Source of the DNA: Diploscapter coronatus
Taxonomy: Eukaryota; Nematoda; Chromadorea; Rhabditida; Rhabditidae
Reading direction: 5' to 3'
Assembly: GCA_964036155.1 (NCBI GenBank)
Contig: OZ038423.1
Coordinates: 13,903,249-13,967,248 of the forward strand
Length of the DNA: 64,000 nucleotides
Shown: positions 49,585 through 58,649 of the stretch, in pieces
Position numbering within the stretch: the first letter of the stretch is position 1
How the letters are laid out: each line of letters opens with the position of its first letter
Made by a program: the position numbers and the translations under genes
The notes under the pieces: generated by a model
What the model saw: the letters and a program-made list of their open reading frames with translations, nothing else
What the model was told of the DNA's origin: nothing
The model's database searches: none

Positions 49585-51124
49585 ATGGCATATATTCCTG
49601 CCTCGCCTACAAGAAATTTCATAAGCTATTTGTGTTTGATGTTAGGAATAGTCAATAATCTATTATTGCTGCATTTGATTAGAAGATATAGTCGATCCGA
49701 TATTGGCTACTATAAATTCATACTTTCTGCATTCGCCATTTATGAAATCATCTTCAGCATACTCGATTTTATAGTTTCCCCGGTAAGTTTTTTTTAATTG
49801 AAAATTTAGCAATAATACTTTCAGCATGTTTTCACCACGAAATATTCCATGTACGTTATTTGTTCTGGAAGTCACTTTGATTATACCACAGATCAGGTAA
49901 CTTTTTTTAAAAAGTTCTCCAAATAAAATCTTGGTTAACAGAGAAACTTCGGTGCTTCATTATTGTCGGGTGCATTTTTTGTGGCTTTTCCTCTATTATT
50001 CATGCACTACCTGTACCGATTATGTGTTTTGGAGGCGTTAGTCATTTCCTAACCATTTATTCATGAAATATCATAAGTTCAGTCCAAACTTGCTTCGACT
50101 ATTCTCTAACAAGCTCAATTTTTCAATTTGGATCATTTGTTCATATCTAATTGGTGCTATAGGCTGTCTATTTTGCTATTTTATTATGACTCCTGACGAT
50201 ATTTGGAGAGCAGAGGAAGGAGACATTATTTTTGAGGAATTCAATCTCAATATTTCTGATATTGGTTTTGTAGGAGGGAATTATTGGGTAAAGTTTCACA
50301 ATAATAATATGGCAATTGCATGGTATTGTCGAAATGAATGAGATAATACAAGTGAATAAAATATCCAAACATGAAATATAAATTCCTAACCGTATTTATC
50401 ATGCAACGATGTCATGCTGTCGCATGTTTCCTACATAATCGATTTTCCTTGTTATTTAAAAATACAAACTTCAGATTAAAAGTTCTAGTGGAACCATGAT
50501 GCCGAGATATCGCTATATCATTGGAATTCTAATTGTATTCGTCTTCTATACGGTTATTCTTGTATTCATGATTTACTCTACATTTCGTGTGAGTTAGCTT
50601 TTCGAGTTTTATTTATTATTAACTATTTCAGATGATAACTATTCTTAATAGGTTATCACATTTGACTAGCACGATAAAAATTGGTTTGCAAAGGCAATAT
50701 CTTGTCGCGTTGGTTGTCCAGGCACGTTTAGGCTTGCAATATTTCGAATAGATTTAAATTTAGACCTGCATTCCACTAATGACGAACTATTTACCGTGTG
50801 GTCTAATCTATCTCCTGCCGTTGTTTCAGATAAAAGAGTAAGCTTCTCTCCTTCGTATAATTTTAATCGGCAAATTTTGGACAAATGAGCCAATATTACG
50901 ATGCATCTTTAACAGTAGGGTGTTTTCCAGCTTTGGACTCCTTGGCAGTCATGCTCATAATCAAGGTATGTGAAGAAGGTACTTTATAAGTGAACATATT
51001 TCAGGATTATCGAAAAGCCTTGTCAAGATTTTTATTATGCCATCGATTCAACCAAATTACTGGACTCTATAGTTTGAGTTACACCTCAAATAATCGTCAA
51101 GCAAATACTGCTTCTGCGCGATAA
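49585..51124 (+). CDS. str-superfamily chemoreceptor
   Basis: 347 residues. Nine exons: 49585-49782, 49825-49896, 49942-50036, 50083-50287, 50475-50588, 50632-50721, 50764-50837, 50890-50965 and 51005-51124, all in phase. Features: TM1 ISYLCLMLGIVNNLLLLHLI; DIGYYKFILSAFAIYEIIFS; TM3 SGAFFVAFPLLFMHYLYRL; TM4 IWIICSYLIGAIGCLFCYFI; TM5 GILIVFVFYTVILVFMI; LQRQYLVALVVQTCIPL leading into TM6; TM7 CFPALDSLAVMLIIKDYR. The donor after VVQ is GC (CAG|GCACGT), a rare but recognised GC-AG intron. The acceptor AAATGAG before 50890 is weak. It is clearly distinct in sequence from the srj-like gene upstream. Confidence 0.85.
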
Positions 51125-52234
51125 TGAATGAATATTTTCTTTTAAAATCTATGTTAATTTGAATCGAATAAATCTTAAGAGCCATTCCACGAATAACTGG
51201 AACAACTGCCAAAGTGAATCCGGAGAATTGCAAAAGTGTCCCGGATCCGAACCAAGTCCATATGGGTGGATACACCCATGGGCCCTAATCACAAAAATGG
51301 GGAGACCAGACCCCACCCCTAAAAGTGGGCGGGGCTAGGTGGGGATCAAAGTTGGGAGTTTTGACACTTTGAAAAAGCACTTGCGTTCTCTAGTCATTCG
51401 TTACACGTTATGTCTACCAAATCTTTCAGAATTATCATAGATTAGAATCAGGATCAGTGACGAATGTAAATAAGATTTCAGATAGTGTCAGTGCATAAGT
51501 ATCACAAATCACGTTTATTGCATATCGAATTTGAACGAATTAAAAACAGACCTAGAAGACTTTCTGTCAGAACGGAAAACTACAGCAGCGGGGTAGAGGA
51601 AGAGATCTGCAAAGCGAATTATATCCATAGAAAATTGATAAAACTAGTGATCCGAAACAACATTTTAGCGGGATATTTTTGCTTAATGAGGATAGACTCG
51701 AACTATCTGGGATCGGAATTAAGCTGTCTAGCAGAGCTGGACGAAATTCGGATTTTCATTTGCTTTTCTGCATTTCGTGTGCCATCTTCTACTTGGATGC
51801 CTTTCATTGTCTTCTAATTTTGATTTCATATCTCTATTACCTCCTTCGAGGTTTGCAAACATTTCGAGGAATCCGTGTTTCAGGACTCAACGAGGGTAAT
51901 TGGTGAAAGTTTTCAACCAGCAATAACCGCTCCTCAGCAGGGCTTCATAGGACACGGTACAACCTTTGCGCAAGGATAGAGAGCCCTTCTGCACAAAACT
52001 CTATGGCCCCACTTTATGAAGTATCGCTGCCTATTTTGTTGTTTCTATGTTTCCATATTTATTTTAGATTAGAGAGAGAGGGAGGGAAATATACCTTCTG
52101 GCAGACGAAAATATCTCGCAAGTAGCATGGTGTTGTCGCTTGCGAGGAGATAGATATTGCACAATCTTCTGAAATCTGACGGAATCAGGAATCTGAAAGA
52201 TTCTGTCGGAAAAGTATTCTAACCGAGGAATAGC
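51125..52234. other. Intergenic stretch with short GC-rich inverted repeats
   Basis: A GC-richer block at about 51190-51350 contains ATGGGTGGATACACCCAT and CCCCACCCCTAAAAGTGGGC-type hairpins, unlike the flanks, and may be an element remnant. An open frame at 51485-51817 (110 codons) has no recognisable domain and no clear ATG, so it is not called. Confidence 0.45.
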
Positions 52235-52329
52235 TGCAGCGTGGCGTAGGGAAACGCGTTGGGCTCGTATGTTCGAGGGAAATTTCCTCAAGGCACTCAA
52301 AGATCGGTGGATCGAAACCACCCTCTGCA
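52235..52329 (+). tRNA. Intron-containing tRNA, anticodon CGT (Thr), initiator-like body
   Basis: Folds as a full cloverleaf: acceptor TGCAGCG/CTCTGCA (one mismatch), D stem GCGT/ACGC, anticodon stem TTGGG/CTCAA (one G-T), variable AGATC, T stem GGTGG/CCACC with loop ATCGAAA. With the usual intron position after base 37, the intron is 52270-52294 (25 nt, with a GAGGGAAATTTCCTC hairpin) and the anticodon is CGT. The T loop starts with A rather than T, and A-box and T-arm resemble initiator tRNA-Met, so it may be a diverged or decaying initiator derivative. Confidence 0.6.
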
Positions 52330-52708
52330 ATAACTTTTGAAATTTTTCTTTGCAGAAACGCGAATTAAAGAATTAAAATATTATAGAAGATCATTCTGGA
52401 ATCTTCCAAATCATTAGAATACAATTTCCGAAAAACTGCTTTATCTGTACTACCTTGTAATAAATCAGAACGACGAGTGGAAAGACTAGAACGTGTGAAC
52501 ATTGGTTCAGACAAGGGTGTGTAAGTTGCATTGTATGAAAGAGAAACATGATGTTTGAATTTGAAGATATTATATTCTGTGTTGAATTAAATAGAACAGA
52601 TAAATAATGATGAAATGTTTATTTCATTCTAGTTTAACTCTAACAACTAGGTTGAGAAGAGGATGTCATTTCACGACCCGATCGCAGACTGGTTCAGGGA
52701 TTCAGAGA

Positions 52709-53389
52709 TCAGTAATAACCGTAAGAATCCTTATGATCGTGTCCGTACGACTCATATCCGTAATAGGGCTTGCTGCAAGACATATTTTGAATGGTGAAAT
52801 TTTTAAAATTCATTGATCGTATTTTGATGAAAGTTCAGTCAAGGATCAAATCGATTATGAGCTTACCTGTAGTAATCCTTGTAGTAGCTCTTCTTGTAAT
52901 AGTACTTAGGTTTGTAGTAGTATTTCTTGTAATAGGACTTCTGAAACAAATAGTTGATCTTGAGTAAATCTTGGTTAATTTAGCTCTGAAGGAAAAATTG
53001 CAAGTAAAGCTAATTGATTTCGAAAAAGTAATGAGTCAAGAAATAATGAGATTACATCTTTGCTGCCCTATTCTCTCAAATGATAGTTCATTAGTCAATG
53101 GTTGCCACAAAAGTTACTATAGATTTGTTGAATCTTCAACACTTTTCAATATTCAATATCAACTTTAAAACAGTTCTAGCAAGTATCAAATTTTAAAGGT
53201 ATCATAACCCATTCCCACCTTATAGTAGTATTTTTTCGGCTTATAGTAGTCCTTCTGCAATTAAATGATTATTTTATTGTTAAAATCCGAATTAAGATTT
53301 ACATAGTAGTATCCTCCAGCTTCGACGCAGAGAGCGAGCATAGCCACGAGGCAGGCGATGAGAATGATCGAATTGAATATTTTGGCCAT
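52709..53389 (-). CDS. Small secreted Tyr/Lys-rich peptide
   Basis: Four exons: 53389-53303, 53254-53219, 52940-52867 and 52772-52709, in phase; 86 residues. The N-terminus MAKIFNSIILIACLVAMLAL with following VEAGG is a strong signal peptide with a likely cut after EA. The mature part is dominated by YY and K: KDYYKPKKYYYK, then KSYYKKYYYKPKYYYKK, SYYKDYY, and a His/Asp/Gly/Tyr-rich end SKPYYGYESYGHDHKDSYGY. A TATA box sits about 76 bp upstream. Such composition suits a cuticle, adhesive or antimicrobial-like peptide; no assigned family, and function is not known. Confidence 0.85.
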
Positions 53390-53464
53390 TTTGGGGAGTT
53401 TGAAGGAAAGACTTCGAGGGTTGGAACTCGAAGAGTTGCTTGGTTTGACTGGGGAATGACCATG

Positions 53465-53472
53465 CTTTTATA
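53465..53472 (-). promoter_or_regulatory. TATA box of the Tyr/Lys-rich peptide gene
   Basis: TATAAAAG on the minus strand, 76-83 bp before the ATG at 53389. Confidence 0.65.
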
Positions 53473-54348
53473 CTGGGAGTTCCTTGAATTCGATTCAGGA
53501 ATTGACATGCTGAGTTTGCAAATTCTAAATTAATGCACAACTATGAATTTTTAACTGAACCGTTCCAAAAATATCGACGATCCAGAAAATTGGGTTGCAT
53601 TTTCCAGGAAGTTTCAGGAAATGGAATGGAGTTTACGAAGTATATGAAGTAGACGTAAAAAGGTGACAATACGTCGACAGTGTAAGTGCTTTGCTTGGCA
53701 TGCTTCTCGAGGTCAAACACATTGGGCAATGACTAAAGTGCTACCTGTTTAATGCTTAATACTTAATGCGTAATGCAATCGAATACATTTTACATTCGAT
53801 AAGTTTCGTATGAAATTGATTGCTTCCTCCCAATAAAACCTACAAACCTTTAGTTATTTCTGGAATAAATTAGTGAACATTTTCAATTTTTTCTTCAAAT
53901 TTTGAATTGTTGCCATTTTTTATATTTCTGACTCTTCAATGTTTAATTTTTGGAAGGAAGTTGGAAGCATCAGTATTCTATTGAATATTCGAATCTTGTC
54001 TCATAAATGATAGATTTGTAGATTGTTCAGGACTTTCTTTCTGTTGATTAGTGATATTCAACCTAAAAATTTAAAAGAAATGCTTTCTTTATGAAACCTC
54101 TTCGTCCAAATTAGAAATGTCTAAAGAATTGTTTGGATCAGGGATGTTGGCGGTGCAGTAAAGTGGCGTACCGCACCGCAAACATCCCTGATTTGGATTC
54201 GCCGTATTTTTCGTGGCATTCTCTTCATTTTTGTCAACTTTGAAACTAACACATATTCTAGTAAAATAACAATGATATTCTTGACATCAATATTCACAGA
54301 TTTCAGATTTACCAAATTTATGATCTTGTGATTTTCACGCAAAAAATC
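53473..54348. other. Intergenic stretch
   Basis: No gene seen apart from the small MITE at 54139-54190. Confidence 0.5.
54139..54190. mobile_element. 52-bp hAT-type MITE
   Basis: Ends CAGGGATG and CATCCCTG, the classic hAT terminal pattern, with arms of about 19 bp (CAGGGATGTTGGCGGTGC against its inverted copy). It is flanked by 8-bp target duplications GTTTGGAT and ATTTGGAT (7 of 8 identical). Confidence 0.8.
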
Positions 54349-54420
54349 TAGCAGCGAGTCGCTTCGATCGACCGACCTCTGGGTTATGGGCCCAGCACGC
54401 TTCCACTGCGCCACGAACAA
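54349..54420 (-). tRNA. Initiator tRNA-Met (CAT), acceptor stem broken: pseudogene
   Basis: D arm GCGC/GCGT, anticodon arm CTGGG-CCCATAA-CCCAG, variable AGGTC, T arm GGTCG-ATCGAAG-CGACT and 3' strand CGCTGCTA all fit initiator tRNA-Met. The 5' acceptor strand is TTGTTCG where AGCAGCG is needed, so only 2 of 7 pairs can form. It is probably a pseudogene whose 5' end has been replaced. Confidence 0.7.
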
Positions 54421-54836
54421 GAGTGCAATGGGTGGAATGTTTGTTATAGATCGATTTGATTTTCACACTTTCGCAATACATATTTGCAATGCATGACCAT
54501 TTTATCGATAATACCTATGCCATGAAAAAACGAGGTGTGAATCGACGTGAAATCGATATATATTTCATGCTGCTTGCATTGAAATTATTTTATAGAACAC
54601 TAGAAAAGAAACATGATTTACGAGTACAAATAACCTATTTTTCCTGCGCAATTTTGAAAAGTTAAATTATCAACTTTCATTCTGGTCTATAAAAAATAAG
54701 GCGTAAATAACACAGAGCAATTATTTAGTATTTCTGTTTACGCACATAAAATAGTTTCGAAATATTTGTCGTTGATGTTGAAATCTGGGAGGTCGAAAAT
54801 ACGAGGAGAAAGAGTGATTTTAGGTCAGTCTCTTCT
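54421..54836. other. Spacer before the tRNA-Gly repeat unit
   Basis: No gene or repeat recognised. Confidence 0.45.
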
Positions 54837-55465
54837 TTTCTCATTCTATTTTCACTCGCGGTTCGCATCGGTGTCTCTACCCTTCTCGTTAGACAACGTT
54901 CATCTCATAGATAATCGAGTATACGAAGAATAAGTCAAAATTTCAGATACTTTACTGAATAGTTTCAGGAAAAGCCGTTTTAACTAAAAGTCTACGAGTG
55001 AAAGAAAAACTTATTCTTTGCATTATCTCGTTTTTACATTCTCTTTTCGCGATCCTTCGCCTTTGCCAGCCCTCCTCCTCATCGCCCTCTCGTTAATCAC
55101 CCAGGCTTTCGGAAAACGCGGGAACAGGGCGTCGCAGACATGCGCTAGTGGTCTAGTGGTAGAATACTCCGTTGCCATAAAAAGCAAATGAACGCACCCT
55201 CGGGGTGGCCCCGGTCCGATTCCGGGCTAGCGCACCACTTTTGCAAAAATCCATTCTAATTTAAAAAAAAATATATATAAATAGAGAGCGCAAGTCTCGC
55301 CCATTCTGAAGCCAAAGTCGATGAGCGATTTTTCTAGGATTCTGTAGGGCTAGACAGGGTTATAGCAAAAAACCGCATGAAAAACGGATCAGTGTAACCA
55401 AAGATATGAATTTATGAAGATGATATTCGAAAACCTCTTTCTTGTGAACGAAAAGCGTGCCTTGC
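54837..55465 (+). repeat. tRNA-Gly segmental repeat, copy A
   Basis: Shares about 300 bp upstream of its tRNA with 62259-62567 (blocks such as CGGTTCGCATCGGTGTCTCT and CAGGCTTTCGGAAAACGCGG) and about 230 bp downstream with the reverse complement of 63268-63509. The duplicated unit therefore exceeds 600 bp. Confidence 0.85.
55142..55234 (+). tRNA. tRNA-Gly (GCC) with 22-nt intron
   Basis: Acceptor GCGCTAG/CTAGCGC is perfect; the D region AGTGGTAGAATA is typical of tRNA-Gly; anticodon stem CTCCG/CGGGG; loop TTGCCA...T with anticodon GCC (55174-55176); intron 55178-55199 at the canonical site after base 37; variable TGGC; T arm CCCGG-TCCGATT-CCGGG; discriminator A. The intron can pair with the anticodon loop (GCAA against TTGC). 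Confidence 0.85.
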
Positions 55466-56100
55466 AAAAATGTTCCCTAATGTAACATCTAATAATGGGA
55501 AAAGAAAATCAGAAAAAATCACTTCGCCAAGATTCTAGAATTTTTTGAAAATTTTAGCGAAATTTCTTCCTTGACTTTGACTTCACAGAGTGGACGGAAC
55601 TTGCGCTCCCTAAGCTCAAATGAAAGAATTTCATATTGAAAATTATACCCTTTTTAAGTTCGAGTTTCTCCTAACGCATAAGTATTTTGCACTATTGTAA
55701 TTTATTTACTTTGTTATATTTTTACAAATAAAGATTGCGTATAATATTTTTTTTTTAATTCCTGATTCTCTAAATTAAATGCAAGTAATTGTTTTTTGGA
55801 ATATTCAAATTTTGAAAGTGATATTGTGTTGATAAAAAGGGAAAAACAAGTGAAGTTTACAAGGAGTCACAAATTCCATACACATTTTTTATCTTGGCAT
55901 TTATCATTTCCTCTTTTGTACGATTTCTTCAAGTGAAAACATCTTCGAGAAGTCCATACTATATCATTGTCTTCTAATTGCATATGCCAAGTTCAGCGAT
56001 ATCGGAGTATTTTCTAACATTTTAAAATTTAATCATTGTACACTTCATTTATCATCATTGTAACTACCAAAAAAATATTTTGAAAGTGAAAGAGTTTATT
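55466..56100. other. Spacer between tRNA repeat and channel genes
   Basis: AT-rich; no gene recognised. Confidence 0.45.
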
Positions 56101-58476
56101 CTACCAGAAGAGCAAATAACATAAATTTATGATGAGTCCAAATTGAAAGAGTATCATCAACACATGACCACTGTAGTGAAGAGCTTGTCGTGCTATCTTT
56201 CTGAAATAATTTTTTGATTATTTTTAACCTCTAAAAACTAATGACATGGAATAATTTCATGATAACATTTCTTTAGACTTTAATGTAATGTTGTTCCCAT
56301 ATTTATTTGAGTTCAAGCTCACGCTTTATTATTCTTTTCCTCCTTCGGTGAAATCCATCTTTTGATGATGTACCGAATAATTGGTCTTCTAATCATAGCA
56401 ATCAGATATGCTGCCAAAGTTAACGATAAATCGATGTAGACATTTTGGGCTGAAATTTCAAATTTGATAAATAAAGAAAAATTTGTTACCTAAATATGGC
56501 ACGTTTTTTGTCTTCGGTAATGACTCTGATAAAATGTTCAATATGAAGGCAAGTGCCATGACATTCGATACCATTAAATGAAGCTGAAAATATACTTTTC
56601 GAATTTCATTTGCATAACAAACCAAAAAGTTTGGGTTCGAAAGAAAACCGTAGAAATTTTGAAAAGAGTGAAAATAAAAGAAATGGCTAACCTGAGAAGT
56701 TCTGTCTTGAGCTTCATGAAACACCCCAAAAATGGTGAGGATACAGATGACGAAATATGGCAGAGTAATTAATATTACGTAGAATGTCGCATGTCGTGTC
56801 AAACTGAATGCATACGTTCCAAGGAAAGGACATGATGGACTCCTCCGGATGGACACATTGCTTAGAACCCACTCCCCGCTCGACTTAAATTACAGATTTT
56901 TTCAGGTTATTAAATTCATTGCGAAGTTTGATCTGAAGAAAAACATCTTTCATTAGGTTAGATAAGTATTTCAAATTGATCTGCCAAATATCGTCTATAA
57001 AATCTATTGACTAACCGACATGATTAGGTCCTTTACGGTCAAATCGAACGGGAGCGTTAGATTCACCTGTGCTTTTACACTATAGCTGCCCAACTCAAGC
57101 TGACACTCTTGCGTATCAAATGGCATGCTTCGGATCTAGGTTTAATATTTAAAAATCTAAATACAACGAGGAAAGTGGTTATGTAGCTACCAAGCGAGAT
57201 AGTGTCTGAAAAATATCTAGAATTCCCCCTACCCTATCTGAGACCTGTACTATTTAACCACGTGGTAACTTGGGCTATTTTCCAAATCCGCCCCAGGAAA
57301 ACTTACATCAATGCTACAAACGATTTCAGTCGATGCGCTAACAGTTGCGAGCATGCTTCCATTATGGTCCACCTTCACTATTCGTTGAGCTTCGGTACGC
57401 TCGTCTTGGAATCCGTTGCTAGAAGTAAGGCGATAATTTTCCTTGCTTTTGATATATCCAGAATTTAGGTGACTTTTTACTACGCTAAAAGAAGAATGGC
57501 TATCATTGAAGCAAGGGAAAAAGTAGGCGGACAGGAAAGATGCTCAAACGCTAAAAAGCGAAAAGAACGGGTAATAAACAGCAAATTATTACCCGTTCTT
57601 TTCACTTTTTAGCGCTGGAACATCTTTCCTGTCCACTTACTTTTTCCTTTGCTTCGACGATAGACAAGATTATTTGAAAGTTACAAGGTGGCATAACATA
57701 TTATCTTTTTTTTTAAGTTTGTTGCATATTCTTTATCGTCATGTTCGCCTGTAATTTTCAGAATGCTGCTCTGTTGAAAGAAGACTTTTTTCCTAAATTA
57801 CCATATTTTGATAAATCTTACTTTGCGAAAACTGTGATATCGGGCATCCAGATTCGTCTCGGATAGACGAAAATGTACTCGATTCCCATAAATTCTTTCG
57901 GGTCCCATTTTAGTCGATAATCAACCCACATCTGAAATTTATAGAAAAGAAATTAGTCATACGATATAATTCATACCATACTATAAACAATTACTAGATC
58001 AACTTGCTCAATAGTTTCTTCCTACATTCATATTATTTTTTAGATTGGTTTGAAAAAAACTCACGACATCCACTATTTTCATGTATGTTAGCTGGATATT
58101 TATGGTTTGCGACTCTTCGGTTGAACTTGGATGGACTAAAAATTTATGTCTTAAAATATTTATCTGAAATTAGATCTACCATTAAACGGTGCCATGAACC
58201 TGCTGTAATTCGTAAATAGCTTTTCGTAAAGTTTATCTTGAGCTTCGTCACCTAAAGTTTTTTTTATAAAAAATTTCCTTGAATATTTTAGTTACCATTT
58301 TTTAAAATCGCTGCTGCTTCACATTGATGATTCATGAAACTATTGAAAAGTATTAAAATCAAACCAAAAAATATGTAAAAATTGAGCATACCCACAAAAA
58401 TAGACACGAATTTTAGCATGTGGGTGAGCAACATATGGATATTTATCGTCGCTATATTTCGAAATTCAAGTACCAT
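56101..58476 (-). CDS. Cys-loop ligand-gated ion channel subunit A
   Basis: Pentameric-channel subunit, about 407 residues in 11 exons (58476-58296, 58251-58180, 58135-58065, 58021-57977, 57931-57822, 57418-57307, 57135-57016, about 56883-56693, 56583-56490, 56449-56323, 56200-56101). Signal peptide near MLNFYIFFGLILILF; N-terminal helix LYEKLFTNYSRFMAPFN; loop D WVDYRLKW; loop A WMPDITVF; Cys-loop from IVCSID to PFDTQEC with exactly 13 residues between cysteines; SSGEWVLSNV before M1; M1 LITLPYFVICILTIFGVF; M2 SNVMALAFILNILSESLP; M3 around VYIDLSLTLAAYLIAMI; M4 ending LLFW. No vicinal Cys pair in loop C, so it is not a standard nicotinic alpha subunit; it fits the nematode orphan lgc group. 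Tandem with subunit B. One intron holds a foldback element. Confidence 0.88.
57506..57657. mobile_element. Foldback element of about 152 bp in a channel-gene intron
   Basis: Two inverted arms of about 72 bp (57506-57577 and 57586-57657, about 88 percent identical by eye) around an 8-bp loop. Shared blocks are GGACAGGAAAGATG, GCTAAAAAG and GAAAAGAACGGGTAATAA. It lies in the intron between the loop-A exon and the Cys-loop exon. Confidence 0.88.
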
Positions 58477-58649
58477 TTCGTGGAATATCGAATTTCAATT
58501 ATTCATCAGACGTTTATGTGCATTTCGATGTTGAACACTCCTAGACTATTTTTTGTTTAATTTTTATTTTGTAAAGGTCAAGTTCAAAAGGCTAGATATC
58601 ATTATTTTTTAAAACAATGAAAATACCAAATAAAAATATTTTTATTGAA

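Noticed and set aside
51485..51817. 110-codon open frame after the last str receptor
   Set aside because: No clear ATG, no domain, no splice or promoter context.
55142..55234. Class II (long variable arm) nev-tRNA-like fold for the Gly tRNA, using the CACCC/GGGTG hairpin
   Set aside because: The class I fold with a canonical 22-nt intron gives a full anticodon stem (CTCCG/CGGGG), a normal 4-nt variable loop and anticodon GCC; the class II fold leaves too many bases between arms.
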